The translations under genes were made by a program, and so were the position numbers. The notes beneath the pieces were generated by a model. That model was given only the letters and a program-made list of their open reading frames with translations. It searched no databases and had not been told where the DNA came from. Of a DNA stretch of 64,000 bases, positions 50,917 to 59,319 are shown piece after piece. The stretch lies in assembly GCF_003044275.1 (NCBI RefSeq), contig NZ_PZPL01000001.1, positions 1,116,001 through 1,180,000 on the forward strand, written 5' to 3'. The stretch's first letter is position 1; every line of letters begins with the position of its first letter. Source of the DNA: Rathayibacter caricis DSM 15933 (GTDB lineage Bacteria > Actinomycetota > Actinomycetes > Actinomycetales > Microbacteriaceae).

Positions 50917-51453
50917 TCAGCGGGCCGCCCGCTCCCGGATCGCGAGGATCACGTCGGTCTTCGCGTCCGAGTACGCGTTCATGTCGTCCCAGCGGCGGCG
51001 CAGCAGGTCGCGCTTGACGCTCTCGTAGAGCGCCCGGTCGGCGGGGTCCGAGCGGAGGCGGTCGCGCAGCTGCAGGTACGCGTCGATCGCGGCGGCGCCC
51101 CGCTCGTAGACGTGCACGTGCACGTCCCGCGCGGGGGTCCGCACGAGGCGGTGGCCCGGCTCCCGCACGCGCAGCAGGTACCCGGCGGCCAGGAGCGCGT
51201 CGAGGTACTCCTCCTCGGCCGTGATGTCGTCGACGATCACGACGATGTCGATGATCGGCTTGGCCGCGAGTCCGGGGACGGACGTCGATCCGATGTGCTC
51301 GACCCCGACGCCCGGCAGCGCCTCGAGGATCCGCCGTCGATGCTCCTCGAAGTGCGCGGGCCAGCTCTCGTCGTACTCGTGCAGCGCGACCTCGAGCGGC
51401 TCGACGCCGCCGATCAGCTCGACGGCGGTGGCATCGGGGCGGCGGGAGGACAT
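50917..51453 (-). CDS. GrpB-family protein
   Basis: Encodes 178 residues of the GrpB/UPF0157 family, which has a nucleotidyltransferase-like fold. Seen: VALHEYDESWPAHFEEHRRRILEAL, VEHIGSTSVPGLAAKPIIDIVVIV (the GS-x9-D-x-D-like element), then YLQLRDRLRSDPADRALYESVKRDL near the C-terminus. Function in the family is not established. The gene lies after the catalase gene's terminator on the same strand. Confidence 0.88.
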   Translation of the reverse strand: MSSRRPDATAVELIGGVEPLEVALHEYDESWPAHFEEHRRRILEALPGVGVEHIGSTSVPGLAAKPIIDIVVIVDDITAEEEYLDALLAAGYLLRVREPGHRLVRTPARDVHVHVYERGAAAIDAYLQLRDRLRSDPADRALYESVKRDLLRRRWDDMNAYSDAKTDVILAIRERAAR

Positions 51454-51475
51454 CCGCCCATCCTCGCAAAGAGAA

Positions 51476-51503
51476 GGGCCGGAGGGATCGCTCCCCCCGG
51501 CCC
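51476..51503 (-). terminator. Intrinsic terminator after the catalase gene
   Basis: GGGCCGG (51476-51482) and CCGGCCC (51497-51503) pair, with additional inner GGG/CCC. Read on the minus strand the hairpin is followed by TTCTCTTT, one of the few T-rich tails in the window. Confidence 0.75.
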
Positions 51504-51510
51504 GCAGGAG

Positions 51511-53193
51511 CTACGCCTGCTCCTCCTGCACGTGCTTCGCGACCGTGTTCGCGCGCGCGTTCGGGACGGTGTGCGTCATGACGAGGCCCTCGACGTCCCG
51601 CGAGCCGTTGCGGCCGAGGTTCGCCAGACGCGCGAGCTCGTCCTCGGACAGGGTCTGAGACTGCAGCGGAGGCAGGTCCTTCACCTCGTCCAGCGTGATG
51701 CCGAGGCCCTCGCCGACCCGGCGGCCGAGGTCGTCCTCCACGAGGTAGAAGTGCCACAGCATCCGCTCCTGCACGGGGCGCGCGGCCTGCGCGATCAGGT
51801 CGACGAAGTTCGCGACCAGGTCGTCGCGCTCCCACTCCTCCATCAGCAGGTAGCGCTGGCCGGCCTGCATGTAGTCGTTCGTGCGCGGGATCCGCTTGCG
51901 CGTGAGGCGACCGGTGATCTCGGGGCCCTGGTCGTCGTGGGTCGGGTACTGCGCCTCGCGCAGCCCGCCGGTGATCGAGGGCTCGTAGTTCACGTGCGGG
52001 TTCTCGCCGCCGTGATCCTGGTGGAACGCCATCTGCCCGTCGCGCTGGTTGGTCGCGACGTGCACGTTCTTCGGCGCGTTCACCGGCAGCTGCAGGTAGT
52101 TCGGGCCCACCCGGTACCGCTGGGTGTCGGAGTAGGAGAACGTGCGCCCGACCAGCATCTTGTCGTCCGAGAAGTCGAGGCCGTCGACCAGCACGCCGGT
52201 GCCGAACGAGAGCTGCTCGTTCTCGGCGAAGTGGTTGGTGACGTTGCGGTTCAGGACCATGCGCCCGACCGTCTTCGGCGGGAACTCGTTCTCGGGCCAG
52301 ACCTTCGTGTCGTCGAGCGGATCGAAGTCGAGCTCGGGGTGGTCGTGGTCGTCCATCAGCTGCACGCGCAGCTCCCACTCGGGGTACTCGCCGCGCTCGA
52401 TGGCCTCGTAGAGGTCCTTCGACGCGTGGCCGAGGTCGCCGCCCTGCACGACGGCGGCGTCGGCCTCGGTCATGCTGCTGACGCCCACGGAGGGGATCCA
52501 GTGGTACTTGACCAGCTTCGTGTCGCCGGCGGCGTTCACCCACTTGTAGGTGTTCACTCCGAAGCCCTGCTGGTGGCGGTAGTCGGCCGGGATGCCGCGG
52601 GGGCTGAACAGGTTGACCAGCATGTGCATCGACTCCGGCGTCTGCGACATGAAGTCGAAGATGCGGCCGGGCTCCTGCCGGAACGTGACCGGGTCGGGCT
52701 TGAGCGAGTGGATCACGTCGGGGAACTTGATGGCGTCGCGGATGAAGAAGACGCCGAGGTTGTTGCCCACGAGGTCCCAGTTGCCGTCCTCGGTGTAGAA
52801 CTTCACCGCGAAGCCGCGGGGGTCGCGCGCGGCCTCGGACGAGTCGCGGCCGCCGATCACGGTCGAGAAGCGGATCGCGACATCGGTGCGCTTCCCCGCC
52901 TCCTGGAACAGCTTCGCGCGGGTGTACCGCGAGATCGGCTCGTCGCCCCAGGTGCCGGTCGCCTCGAAGTAGCCGAAGGCGACGGCGCCACGGGCGTGCA
53001 CCACCCGCTCGGGGATCCGCTCGCGATCGAAGTGGCTGATCTTCTCGAGGAACTGGTAGTTCTCGAGTGTGGCCGGGCCGCGGGCCCCGACCGTGCGCTG
53101 GTTCTGGTTGTCGTAGACGGGGTGGCCCTGACGGTTGGTCAGGATCTTCCGGTCATCGCCCTCGGCGGGCGGCTGGGAGGAGACGTCGGTCAT
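51511..53193 (-). CDS. katA: Heme catalase
   Basis: Encodes 560 residues, cytosolic. Active-site elements: [11 protein letters not shown] (distal His66), [15 protein letters not shown] (distal Asn) and [16 protein letters not shown] (proximal Tyr heme ligand). The N-terminal arm includes [19 protein letters not shown], typical of small-to-medium-subunit catalases. It dismutates hydrogen peroxide. The length is somewhat above the 480-500 of the small-subunit type, owing to a C-terminal extension from about 500. It is monocistronic and has its own terminator. Peroxide control is likely but no regulator gene is adjacent. Confidence 0.95.
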   Translation of the reverse strand: MTDVSSQPPAEGDDRKILTNRQGHPVYDNQNQRTVGARGPATLENYQFLEKISHFDRERIPERVVHARGAVAFGYFEATGTWGDEPISRYTRAKLFQEAGKRTDVAIRFSTVIGGRDSSEAARDPRGFAVKFYTEDGNWDLVGNNLGVFFIRDAIKFPDVIHSLKPDPVTFRQEPGRIFDFMSQTPESMHMLVNLFSPRGIPADYRHQQGFGVNTYKWVNAAGDTKLVKYHWIPSVGVSSMTEADAAVVQGGDLGHASKDLYEAIERGEYPEWELRVQLMDDHDHPELDFDPLDDTKVWPENEFPPKTVGRMVLNRNVTNHFAENEQLSFGTGVLVDGLDFSDDKMLVGRTFSYSDTQRYRVGPNYLQLPVNAPKNVHVATNQRDGQMAFHQDHGGENPHVNYEPSITGGLREAQYPTHDDQGPEITGRLTRKRIPRTNDYMQAGQRYLLMEEWERDDLVANFVDLIAQAARPVQERMLWHFYLVEDDLGRRVGEGLGITLDEVKDLPPLQSQTLSEDELARLANLGRNGSRDVEGLVMTHTVPNARANTVAKHVQEEQA

Positions 53194-53269
53194 GGATCAG
53201 GTGTCCTTTCCAGGTGGCGGTCCCGTCCATCCGATCAGAGACGACCTGGACGACGCCCCGGGGTTGACG

Positions 53270-53848
53270 TCAGCGGTCGGCGCGCACGTGCACCGTCTCG
53301 CCCTCGAGGACGAACCGGAGGCCGCTCCCCTCGCCGAACTCCTCCCGCAGCTCCTCGGGCAGCGAGGACGAGACGGTGAGCTGCGCGGTCGCGGGGAACG
53401 AGCGGGCGCTGCATCCGCTGGACACGATCACGCTCTCGCCCGACGCGGCGAGCACCACCGAGAGGCACGCGCCGCCGTCGTCGCCGCTGGGCCGCTTCAC
53501 CAGGCGGAGGCCGTGGAACGGTGCGGACGCGAGGGTGCTCTCGGCGCCGCCGAAGCGCGGCAGGTCCTCGGCGGGGGTCAGCGGCAGGGATGCGACCTCG
53601 CGGTCGGGGGCGGTCGTCGCCCAGAGGGTCGCGCCGACGCCGGCCGCCACGGCGACGACCAGCGACGCCGCCCAGAGCAGGGCGAGCGCGCGGCTGATCC
53701 GAGGGCGCGGTGCGGAGTCCGGCTCCTCGGCGAGGAGCGGGCCGCCCGACTCGAGGGTCCGCAGCCGGGCGAGCTCCCGCGGCTCGAGGTCGGGCCGGCG
53801 CCCGTAGGCGCGGCGCTGCAGCTCGCGGAGCTCGTCCTCGTCGGTCAC
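53270..53848 (-). CDS. Single-pass membrane protein, unknown
   Basis: Encodes 192 residues. A charged cytosolic N-terminus (DEDELRELQRRAYGRRPDLEPRELARLRTLE) precedes one helix (ALALLWAASLVVAVAAGVGATLWATT, about 57-82) and an external domain with two Cys (GGACLSVVLAASGESVIVSSGCSA). It is related in style to small anchored proteins of Microbacteriaceae, but I recognise no family. The GTG at 53848 was chosen because upstream codons are repeat DNA. It is divergent from the GNAT gene. Confidence 0.7.
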   Translation of the reverse strand: MTDEDELRELQRRAYGRRPDLEPRELARLRTLESGGPLLAEEPDSAPRPRISRALALLWAASLVVAVAAGVGATLWATTAPDREVASLPLTPAEDLPRFGGAESTLASAPFHGLRLVKRPSGDDGGACLSVVLAASGESVIVSSGCSARSFPATAQLTVSSSLPEELREEFGEGSGLRFVLEGETVHVRADR

Positions 53849-53877
53849 CCTCCGAAGTGTGCCACCGGGCGGTGCGG

Positions 53878-53951
53878 GCGAGGCGTCCTGCTGCCGTCGA
53901 GGCGTCCCGTCGCTCCTGGACGTCTCGACGGGAACGCGACGCCTCGACGGA
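53878..53951. repeat. Intergenic repeat family 4
   Basis: GAGGCGTCCTGCTGCCGTCG, GGACGTCTCGACGGGAACG and GACGCCTCGACGG form an imperfect inverted repeat, related to 50816-50912. It sits between the divergent membrane-protein and GNAT genes. Confidence 0.5.
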
Positions 53952-53975
53952 GTGCCCCGCCCGTACCATCGGAGG

Positions 53976-54422
53976 GTGCCCGAGGAGCCCCGCCTGACCG
54001 AGACCACGGCCGCCGACGCCGTGGCGCTGACGCTGTTCGTCCTGCAGGAGGCCGAGATCATGCGGCGCTACGGCGGCGACGACCCCGGGCCGCGGCCGGT
54101 ACCCGAGACCCCGACGCTCCTCCTCCGCGTCGAGGGCGAGGTCGTGGGCTGCGTGGCGCTCGCCGCGGAGGGCGAGGTCGGCGAGATCAAGCGGATGTAC
54201 GTGATCGAGCAGGCGCGGGGGCGCGGCTTCAGCCGGCTCCTGCTCGCGGGGGTCGAGGAGCTCGCGGCGCGTCACGGCGTCGAGCTGCTGCGCCTGGTCA
54301 CGGGCACGCAGCAGCCCGAGGCCGTGGCCCTCTACGAGAGCTCGGGCTACGAGCCGATCCCGGGCTTCGGCTACTGGGGCGACGAGCCCGAGAGCCTCTG
54401 CTTCGCGAAGCGGCTCGGCTGA
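53976..54422 (+). CDS. GNAT acetyltransferase
   Basis: Encodes 148 residues with a compact GNAT fold. Seen: VVGCVALAAEGEVGEIKRMYVIEQARGRGFSRLLLAGVEELAARHG, where the RGRGFSR loop binds the pyrophosphate of acetyl-CoA, then LVTGTQQPEAVALYESSGYEPIPGFGYW. The acceptor substrate is unknown. TACCAT (53964-53969) lies six nt before the GTG, the leaderless pattern; the adjacent GGAGG is too close to serve normally. Confidence 0.85.
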   Translation: MPEEPRLTETTAADAVALTLFVLQEAEIMRRYGGDDPGPRPVPETPTLLLRVEGEVVGCVALAAEGEVGEIKRMYVIEQARGRGFSRLLLAGVEELAARHGVELLRLVTGTQQPEAVALYESSGYEPIPGFGYWGDEPESLCFAKRLG

Positions 54423-54855
54423 AGCGTACGGAACCGAGGTCGGGAGCGGCTGCGGGCCTCGTCCGGGGGCCTGGCGCCCCTCCGCTCCTCGGTTGCGAAC
54501 GGAGAGACCCTCAGAACTGAGGCTGAGCGCCCCGATTCCGAGAGAAGAGGCTCGTTCGGCGCGCCCAGCCTTGCTTCTGCGGGCGATCGGCCGCGCACCC
54601 CGCCCGCCACGCGCCGGCACGCGCCGAGCGGACCGGCGGAGGGCAGCGGTAGTCTGATCCGGACCCCGGCGCGCGCCACGCCCGCGCCGCCGTCTCCTCC
54701 TCCGCCGTCGCGGAGGTCCTCGGCTGCCCACGCGGCCGAGGCGACACCGTTCCGCAGAGCCGGAGCGCTGGTCGCAGCAGCACCGGCCGGCCCGGTGCGC
54801 CCCCATGCCACGCACATCCCGGCACGACGCCGGCCCCTCCTACCGGAAAGCACCC
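54423..54855. other. 433-base gap before RNase J
   Basis: No gene is seen. A TAGTCT box at 54650-54655 could be the -10 of the RNase J promoter, implying a leader of about 200 bases. The leader contains GC-rich inverted repeats. The first part has a GCGCCCCTCC-type hairpin after the GNAT gene. Confidence 0.3.
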
Positions 54856-56562
54856 ATGCGAAACGCCCGCACAGCCAAGCCCGCCCGCCACCACCTCGAA
54901 CTGGCGGCTCCGAAGCCGCTCGAGAAGGGCGGTCTGCGCATCACCCCTCTGGGTGGTCTCGGCGAGATCGGCCGCAACATGACCGTCTTCGAGCACAAGG
55001 GCAAGCTGCTCATCGTCGACTGCGGCGTCCTCTTCCCCGAGGAGAACCAGCCCGGCATCGACGTGATCCTCCCCGACTTCGCCGCGATCCGCTCGCGCCT
55101 GAAGGACATCGAGGCCATCGTGCTCACCCACGGCCACGAGGACCACATCGGCGGCGTGCCGTACCTGCTCAAGGAGCGGGCCGACATCCCGATCATCGCG
55201 TCGACCTTCACGCTCGCGCTCATCTCGGCGAAGCTGCAGGAGCACCGGATCACCCCGCGCACCCGCCCGGTGAAGGAGGGCGACCGCGTCGACGCCGGCG
55301 TGTTCGACCTCGAGTTCCTCGCTGTGAACCACTCGATCCCGGACGGCCTCGCCGTCGCGATCCGCACCGAGGCCGGCCTCGTGCTGCACACGGGCGACTT
55401 CAAGATGGACCAGTTCCCGCTCGACGGCCGCACCACCGACCTCCCCGGCTTCGCGCGCCTGGGCGACGAGGGCGTCGACCTCTTCCTCGTCGACTCCACC
55501 AACGCCGACGTCCCCGGCTTCGCGATCTCGGAGGGCGACCTCGCCCCCGCGATCGACCAGGTGTTCCGCACCGCCCCGCGCCGCATCGTCGTGTCGAGCT
55601 TCGCGAGCCACGTGCACCGCATCCAGCAGGTCCTGGACGCCGCGCACCGCCACGGCCGCAAGGTCGCGTTCGTCGGCCGCTCGATGGTCCGCAACATGGG
55701 CATCGCCGCCGAGCTCGGCTACCTCAAGATCCCGGCCGGCCTCGTCGTCGACATGAAGGTGCTCGAGAAGCTGCCCGCGACCGAGATCGTGATGATCTGC
55801 ACCGGTTCGCAGGGCGAGCCGATGGCGGCGCTCTCGCGCATGGCCAACAAGGACCACATCATCGACATCGGACCCGGCGACACCGTGCTGCTGGCCAGCT
55901 CGCTGATCCCCGGCAACGAGAACGCGATCTACCGCATCATCAACGCGTTCACGCGCTGGGGTGCCACCGTCGTGCACAAGGGCAACGCCAAGGTGCACGT
56001 CTCGGGACACGCGAGCGCCGGCGAGCTCGCCTACTGCTACAACATCCTCCGCCCGACGCACGTGCTGCCCGTGCACGGCGAGTGGCGCCACCTCACGGCG
56101 AACGCCGCGATCGCGACTCGCACCGGGATCGACGAGAAGAACGTCTTCGTCATCGAGGACGGCGTCTCGATCGACCTCGTCAAGGGCCGCGCCCGCATGA
56201 GCGGACGCATCGACGCCGACCACATCCTGGTCGACGGCACCACGATGGGCGTCGCCACCGAGGACGCCATGATCGACCGCCGCGTGCTCGCCGAGGAGGG
56301 CGCGATCACCGTGCTCGCCATCGCCGACCTCGACCGCGGCACGCTCGGCGAGCCCGTCGAGTTCTTCACCCGCGGCTTCGTGGAGGAGCCGGGCTGGCAG
56401 GCCAACGCGAGCAAGGCGATCGACGACGCCGTGCTGCAGGCCGCCGGATCGCCGACCGACCGCGAGGCGCTCGAGAAGCTGATCACCCGGACGCTCGGCC
56501 GCTGGCTGACCCGCCGTCACCGCCGGAACCCGGTCATCACCACCATCGTCGTCGAGGAGTAG
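54856..56562 (+). CDS. rnj: Ribonuclease J
   Basis: Encodes 568 residues. The metallo-beta-lactamase core has the zinc motif HGHEDHIGG (about 92-100), then VNHSIPD, HTGDFKMDQ and the beta-CASP domain (SSFASHVHRIQQ, ICTGSQGEPMAALSRM, HVSGHASAGE), ending with PTHVLPVHGEWRH and a C-terminal domain. It has both 5'-3' exo- and endonuclease activity in mRNA and rRNA processing. GGAAAG five nt before ATG 54856 fixes the start. In relatives dapA usually precedes rnj, but here a GNAT gene does. A strong hairpin follows. Confidence 0.95.
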   Translation: MRNARTAKPARHHLELAAPKPLEKGGLRITPLGGLGEIGRNMTVFEHKGKLLIVDCGVLFPEENQPGIDVILPDFAAIRSRLKDIEAIVLTHGHEDHIGGVPYLLKERADIPIIASTFTLALISAKLQEHRITPRTRPVKEGDRVDAGVFDLEFLAVNHSIPDGLAVAIRTEAGLVLHTGDFKMDQFPLDGRTTDLPGFARLGDEGVDLFLVDSTNADVPGFAISEGDLAPAIDQVFRTAPRRIVVSSFASHVHRIQQVLDAAHRHGRKVAFVGRSMVRNMGIAAELGYLKIPAGLVVDMKVLEKLPATEIVMICTGSQGEPMAALSRMANKDHIIDIGPGDTVLLASSLIPGNENAIYRIINAFTRWGATVVHKGNAKVHVSGHASAGELAYCYNILRPTHVLPVHGEWRHLTANAAIATRTGIDEKNVFVIEDGVSIDLVKGRARMSGRIDADHILVDGTTMGVATEDAMIDRRVLAEEGAITVLAIADLDRGTLGEPVEFFTRGFVEEPGWQANASKAIDDAVLQAAGSPTDREALEKLITRTLGRWLTRRHRRNPVITTIVVEE

Positions 56563-56575
56563 CCCCGATCCGTCC

Positions 56576-56610
56576 GAGTGCCCGTCCCCTGCAGAAGGGG
56601 GCGGGCGCTC
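56576..56610 (+). terminator. Hairpin after the RNase J gene
   Basis: GAGTGCCCGTCCCC pairs with GGGGCGGGCGCTC around a short loop, starting 13 bases past the stop codon. No T-run. Confidence 0.6.
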
Positions 56611-56635
56611 GGTCGTGCTCGGTAGAGTCGATCCG

Positions 56636-56791
56636 ATGTCCTCCCCGTCCCGCGCCCGCGCCCGCGCGGCGGCCGCGTTCCCGAACCGGCTGCTGCTGAC
56701 CAAGCGCGCCTCGGGGACCAACGGATGGCTGAGCTCGTGGGGCACGAACGCACACGGCGAGATCGCCGGCTGCCCGCCGCCGCGCGCCTAG
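56636..56791 (+). CDS. Possible 51-residue basic protein
   Basis: An ATG seven nt after TAGAGT (56623-56628), the leaderless pattern seen for other genes here, opens a frame of 51 codons. The product starts with [20 protein letters not shown] and is basic, then continues with [18 protein letters not shown]. No family recognised. It lies between the RNase J terminator and the NhaA gene. It could be a real small gene, a remnant of a longer gene (ftsK often follows rnj), or chance. The promoter pattern is the only support. Confidence 0.3.
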   Translation: MSSPSRARARAAAAFPNRLLLTKRASGTNGWLSSWGTNAHGEIAGCPPPRA

Positions 56792-56862
56792 ACCGCGACC
56801 GCCCCTCCTCCGGAGACAGCGGCCGCGCTCCCGCGCTCGCCACCACTCCGAACGGACGACCC

Positions 56863-58143
56863 ATGGCTCACCACGACCTGCCCGCTGACCAGGCGCCGCA
56901 CTCCCTCTGGCGGGGGCTCCGCCAGACCCTGCAGAAGGACACCGTCGGCGGTGCCTTCCTCCTCACCGCCACGCTGCTCGCGCTGATCATCGCGAACAGC
57001 CCCGCGTCCTCGCTCTACGAGGCGGTGCGCGACTTCCGGTTCGGACCCGAGGCGCTGCACCTGAACCTCAGCGTCGGCTCGTGGGCGGCCGACGGCCTGC
57101 TCGCGATCTTCTTCTTCGTCGTCGGTCTGGAGCTCAAGGAGGAGTTCGTCGCCGGCTCGCTGCGGAACCCCCGCACCGCGCTCGTGCCGATCGTCGCGGC
57201 GGTCGGCGGCGTCGTCACTCCGGCCCTGATCTTCGTCGCCGTGAACCTGCAGCGCGGGGGAGCGGCACTCGACGGCTGGGCGATCCCGGCCGCCACCGAC
57301 ATCGCGTTCGCGGTCGCGGTGATCGCGGTCGTCGGCAGGTTCCTCCCGCCGGCGCTGCGGACGTTCCTCCTGACCCTCGCGGTGGTCGACGACCTCATCG
57401 CGATCACGATCATCGCCGTGTTCTACACGGCGGGGATCGACGCGCTGATGCTCGGCCTCGCGCTGATCCCGCTCGCCGTCTTCGCCGTCTGCGTGCAGCG
57501 CGGCGTGCGCGCGTGGTGGGTGCTGATCCCGCTCGGAGTCGCGACGTGGGCGCTCGTGCACGCGTCGGGAGTGCACGCGACGGTCGCCGGAGTGCTGCTG
57601 GGCTTCATGGTGCCGGTCGTCGCGACGAAGCGGGCCCGCGTGCAGGTCGGGACCGACGCGGCCGGGAAGCCGATCTACGACGGCCTCGCCGCGCACTTCG
57701 CCGACCGCTGGAGCGTGCTGTCGACCTCGTTCGCGGTGCCCGTGTTCGCGTTCTTCTCGGCCGGAGTGACGGTCGGCGGTCTCGCGGGCCTGGCGGAGTC
57801 GTTCCAGGACACCATCGCGCTCGGCATCATCGCCGGCCTCGTGCTGGGCAAGCCGATCGGCATCGTCGGCAGCACGTTCCTGCTGACCCGCTTCCGCGGG
57901 ATCTCGCTCGATCCGTCACTCCGCTGGATCGACATGCTCGGCATGGCGTTCGTCGCGGGCATCGGATTCACGGTGTCGCTGCTCGTGGGCGAGCTCTCGT
58001 TCGGCGCCGGCAGCGAGTCCGACGACCACGTGAAGGTCGGCGTGCTCGCGGGCTCGCTCCTCGCGGCGGTCATCGGAGGCACGATCCTCGCGGTGCGGAA
58101 CCGGCGCTACCGCGCGGCGCCTGCTGCCTCGCCGATCGAGTAG
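56863..58143 (+). CDS. nhaA: Na+/H+ antiporter NhaA
   Basis: Encodes 426 residues with about 12 helices. Seen: [60 protein letters not shown] (unwound TM4) and [17 protein letters not shown] with the Asp pair that binds sodium and protons, then [13 protein letters not shown] near the end. It exports Na+ in exchange for H+ at the membrane. The ATG at 56863 gives the normal N-terminus before [21 protein letters not shown] short basic tail follows the last helix. It stands alone behind the RNase J gene. Confidence 0.93.
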   Translation: MAHHDLPADQAPHSLWRGLRQTLQKDTVGGAFLLTATLLALIIANSPASSLYEAVRDFRFGPEALHLNLSVGSWAADGLLAIFFFVVGLELKEEFVAGSLRNPRTALVPIVAAVGGVVTPALIFVAVNLQRGGAALDGWAIPAATDIAFAVAVIAVVGRFLPPALRTFLLTLAVVDDLIAITIIAVFYTAGIDALMLGLALIPLAVFAVCVQRGVRAWWVLIPLGVATWALVHASGVHATVAGVLLGFMVPVVATKRARVQVGTDAAGKPIYDGLAAHFADRWSVLSTSFAVPVFAFFSAGVTVGGLAGLAESFQDTIALGIIAGLVLGKPIGIVGSTFLLTRFRGISLDPSLRWIDMLGMAFVAGIGFTVSLLVGELSFGAGSESDDHVKVGVLAGSLLAAVIGGTILAVRNRRYRAAPAASPIE

Positions 58144-58188
58144 CCGCGGGGCGGCGTCTCGAAGCGCTCGGCTCCGGGCGGTGGTGGA

Positions 58189-58280
58189 TCTCGATACGCC
58201 CTCTGCGAGGGCTACTCGATCAGCAGCTGGGGTGCCGCTCCCTTCCGGTGGTCGAGTAGCCGCGCAGCGGCGTATCGAGA
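58189..58280. repeat. REP-like inverted repeat, family 2 (TCTCGATACGCC)
   Basis: TCTCGATACGCC (58189-58200) and GGCGTATCGAGA (58269-58280) form the outer arms; inner GGCTACTCGATCAGC and GGTCGAGTAGCC pair as well. A second copy is at 62367-62452. This is a common intergenic element type in Microbacteriaceae. Confidence 0.75.
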
Positions 58281-58341
58281 CCGACGTGTCCAGCGGGATC
58301 CGGGTCCGTAGGGTGGGTCGGAGCGGGGGAGAGGCGGGCGG

Positions 58342-58953
58342 ATGCGCGGCACGCGGTCGTCACGGGAGGTCCCACTCGTGCAGTGGAACTGGTTCACGCG
58401 GGCGAAGACGCCGAGCGAGAGCATCCTGATCGGGATGCTCGTGCTCGCGATCCCCGCATGGAACCTCTCCGGAATGCTCATCGACGGCATCTCGCTCGCC
58501 CTGAGGCTCGGCGTCCTCGTGGCCCTCTCCGTGATCCTGTTCGGCGTGATGGCGGTGCTCATGGCCGTCAGGCACCCCACCCCCCACGCCGACCTCGCCG
58601 CGCGCACGGTCCGGGTCCGATCGCGGGTCACTCCGTTCGCCGACTTCACCTCGGCGAAGCGGCTCTTCCTCGGCAGCCGGTCGAAGCGGGTGGTGATCGA
58701 GCTGCACGCGCCCGGCCACACCGTGCTGCTCGAGCTCCGCGATTCCCTCGGTCGCGTGACGACCGGGCGGACGCAGGAGGCGATCCTCGAGTTCCTCCAC
58801 GGGAGCGGAGTCGTGATGCCCACGTCGAGGGACGATCCGACGGGGCGCTTCACTGAGCTGAACTTCCCCGGCAGCCTCAGCCGGGAGCAGGCGATCGCGC
58901 TGGCCGAGCGTCCGCTGACCGCACCCGACGTCGGCTCGGGGGCGCACGGCTGA
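58342..58953 (+). CDS. Two-helix membrane protein with soluble C-terminus, unknown
   Basis: Encodes 203 residues if started at ATG 58342; GTG 58378 (after GGGAGG, eight nt spacing) gives 191 and may be the true start. Two helices near ILIGMLVLAIPAWNLSGMLI and LGVLVALSVILFGVMAVLMAV are followed by a soluble domain with SAKRLFLGSRSKRVVIELHAPGHTVLLELRD. No family recognised. It is monocistronic, between the REP element and the repeat-filled gap. Confidence 0.6.
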   Translation: MRGTRSSREVPLVQWNWFTRAKTPSESILIGMLVLAIPAWNLSGMLIDGISLALRLGVLVALSVILFGVMAVLMAVRHPTPHADLAARTVRVRSRVTPFADFTSAKRLFLGSRSKRVVIELHAPGHTVLLELRDSLGRVTTGRTQEAILEFLHGSGVVMPTSRDDPTGRFTELNFPGSLSREQAIALAERPLTAPDVGSGAHG

Positions 58954-58959
58954 GGTGCG

Positions 58960-59170
58960 AGGCCGTGGATCCGGACGCGATCCGGAACGACCGCGACACG
59001 GACGTCCCGCGGAGGCCGACGTCCGAGCCGACCGGACGCGAACCGGGTCCTGAGGGCGCTCGGCGCCCCGTTCCGAGTCCGATCGTGGAGGCGGGATGGC
59101 CCGAGTGGGCGGGGGACGGGGTCCACAAGTGCTGCAGAGCCCGATCCGGGTCCACTCGGCCGCGTCGGCC
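58960..59170. repeat. Intergenic repeats of family 3
   Basis: Copies around CCGGACGCGATCCGGAACG, CCCCGTTCCGAGTCCGATCG and CCCGATCCGGGTCCACTCGG resemble the sequences at 13.0 and 36.5 kb. The 366-base gap before the secreted GH43-type gene otherwise holds the promoter region at 59207-59233. Confidence 0.5.
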
Positions 59171-59206
59171 GCGCCTGAACACGTCCCTCATCCGGGGTGG
59201 CCTTCC

Positions 59207-59233
59207 GTGAACCGTCTCACTTAGAGTGTTCAC
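59207..59233 (+). promoter_or_regulatory. Promoter-overlapping palindrome of the secreted glycosidase gene
   Basis: GTGAAC and GTTCAC flank CACT-TAG-AGTG; the centre contains TAGAGT (59222-59227), a likely -10 box. The start codon is about 90 bases downstream. A sugar-responsive regulator could bind here, but none is adjacent. Confidence 0.45.
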
Positions 59234-59319
59234 GTTCACATTCCGTGCGAAGACGCGCGAATCCGCGGAGCCCTGCGGGTCGGTCGTCGACGCCGCACCG
59301 ACCACAGAGGGCCTTCTGC

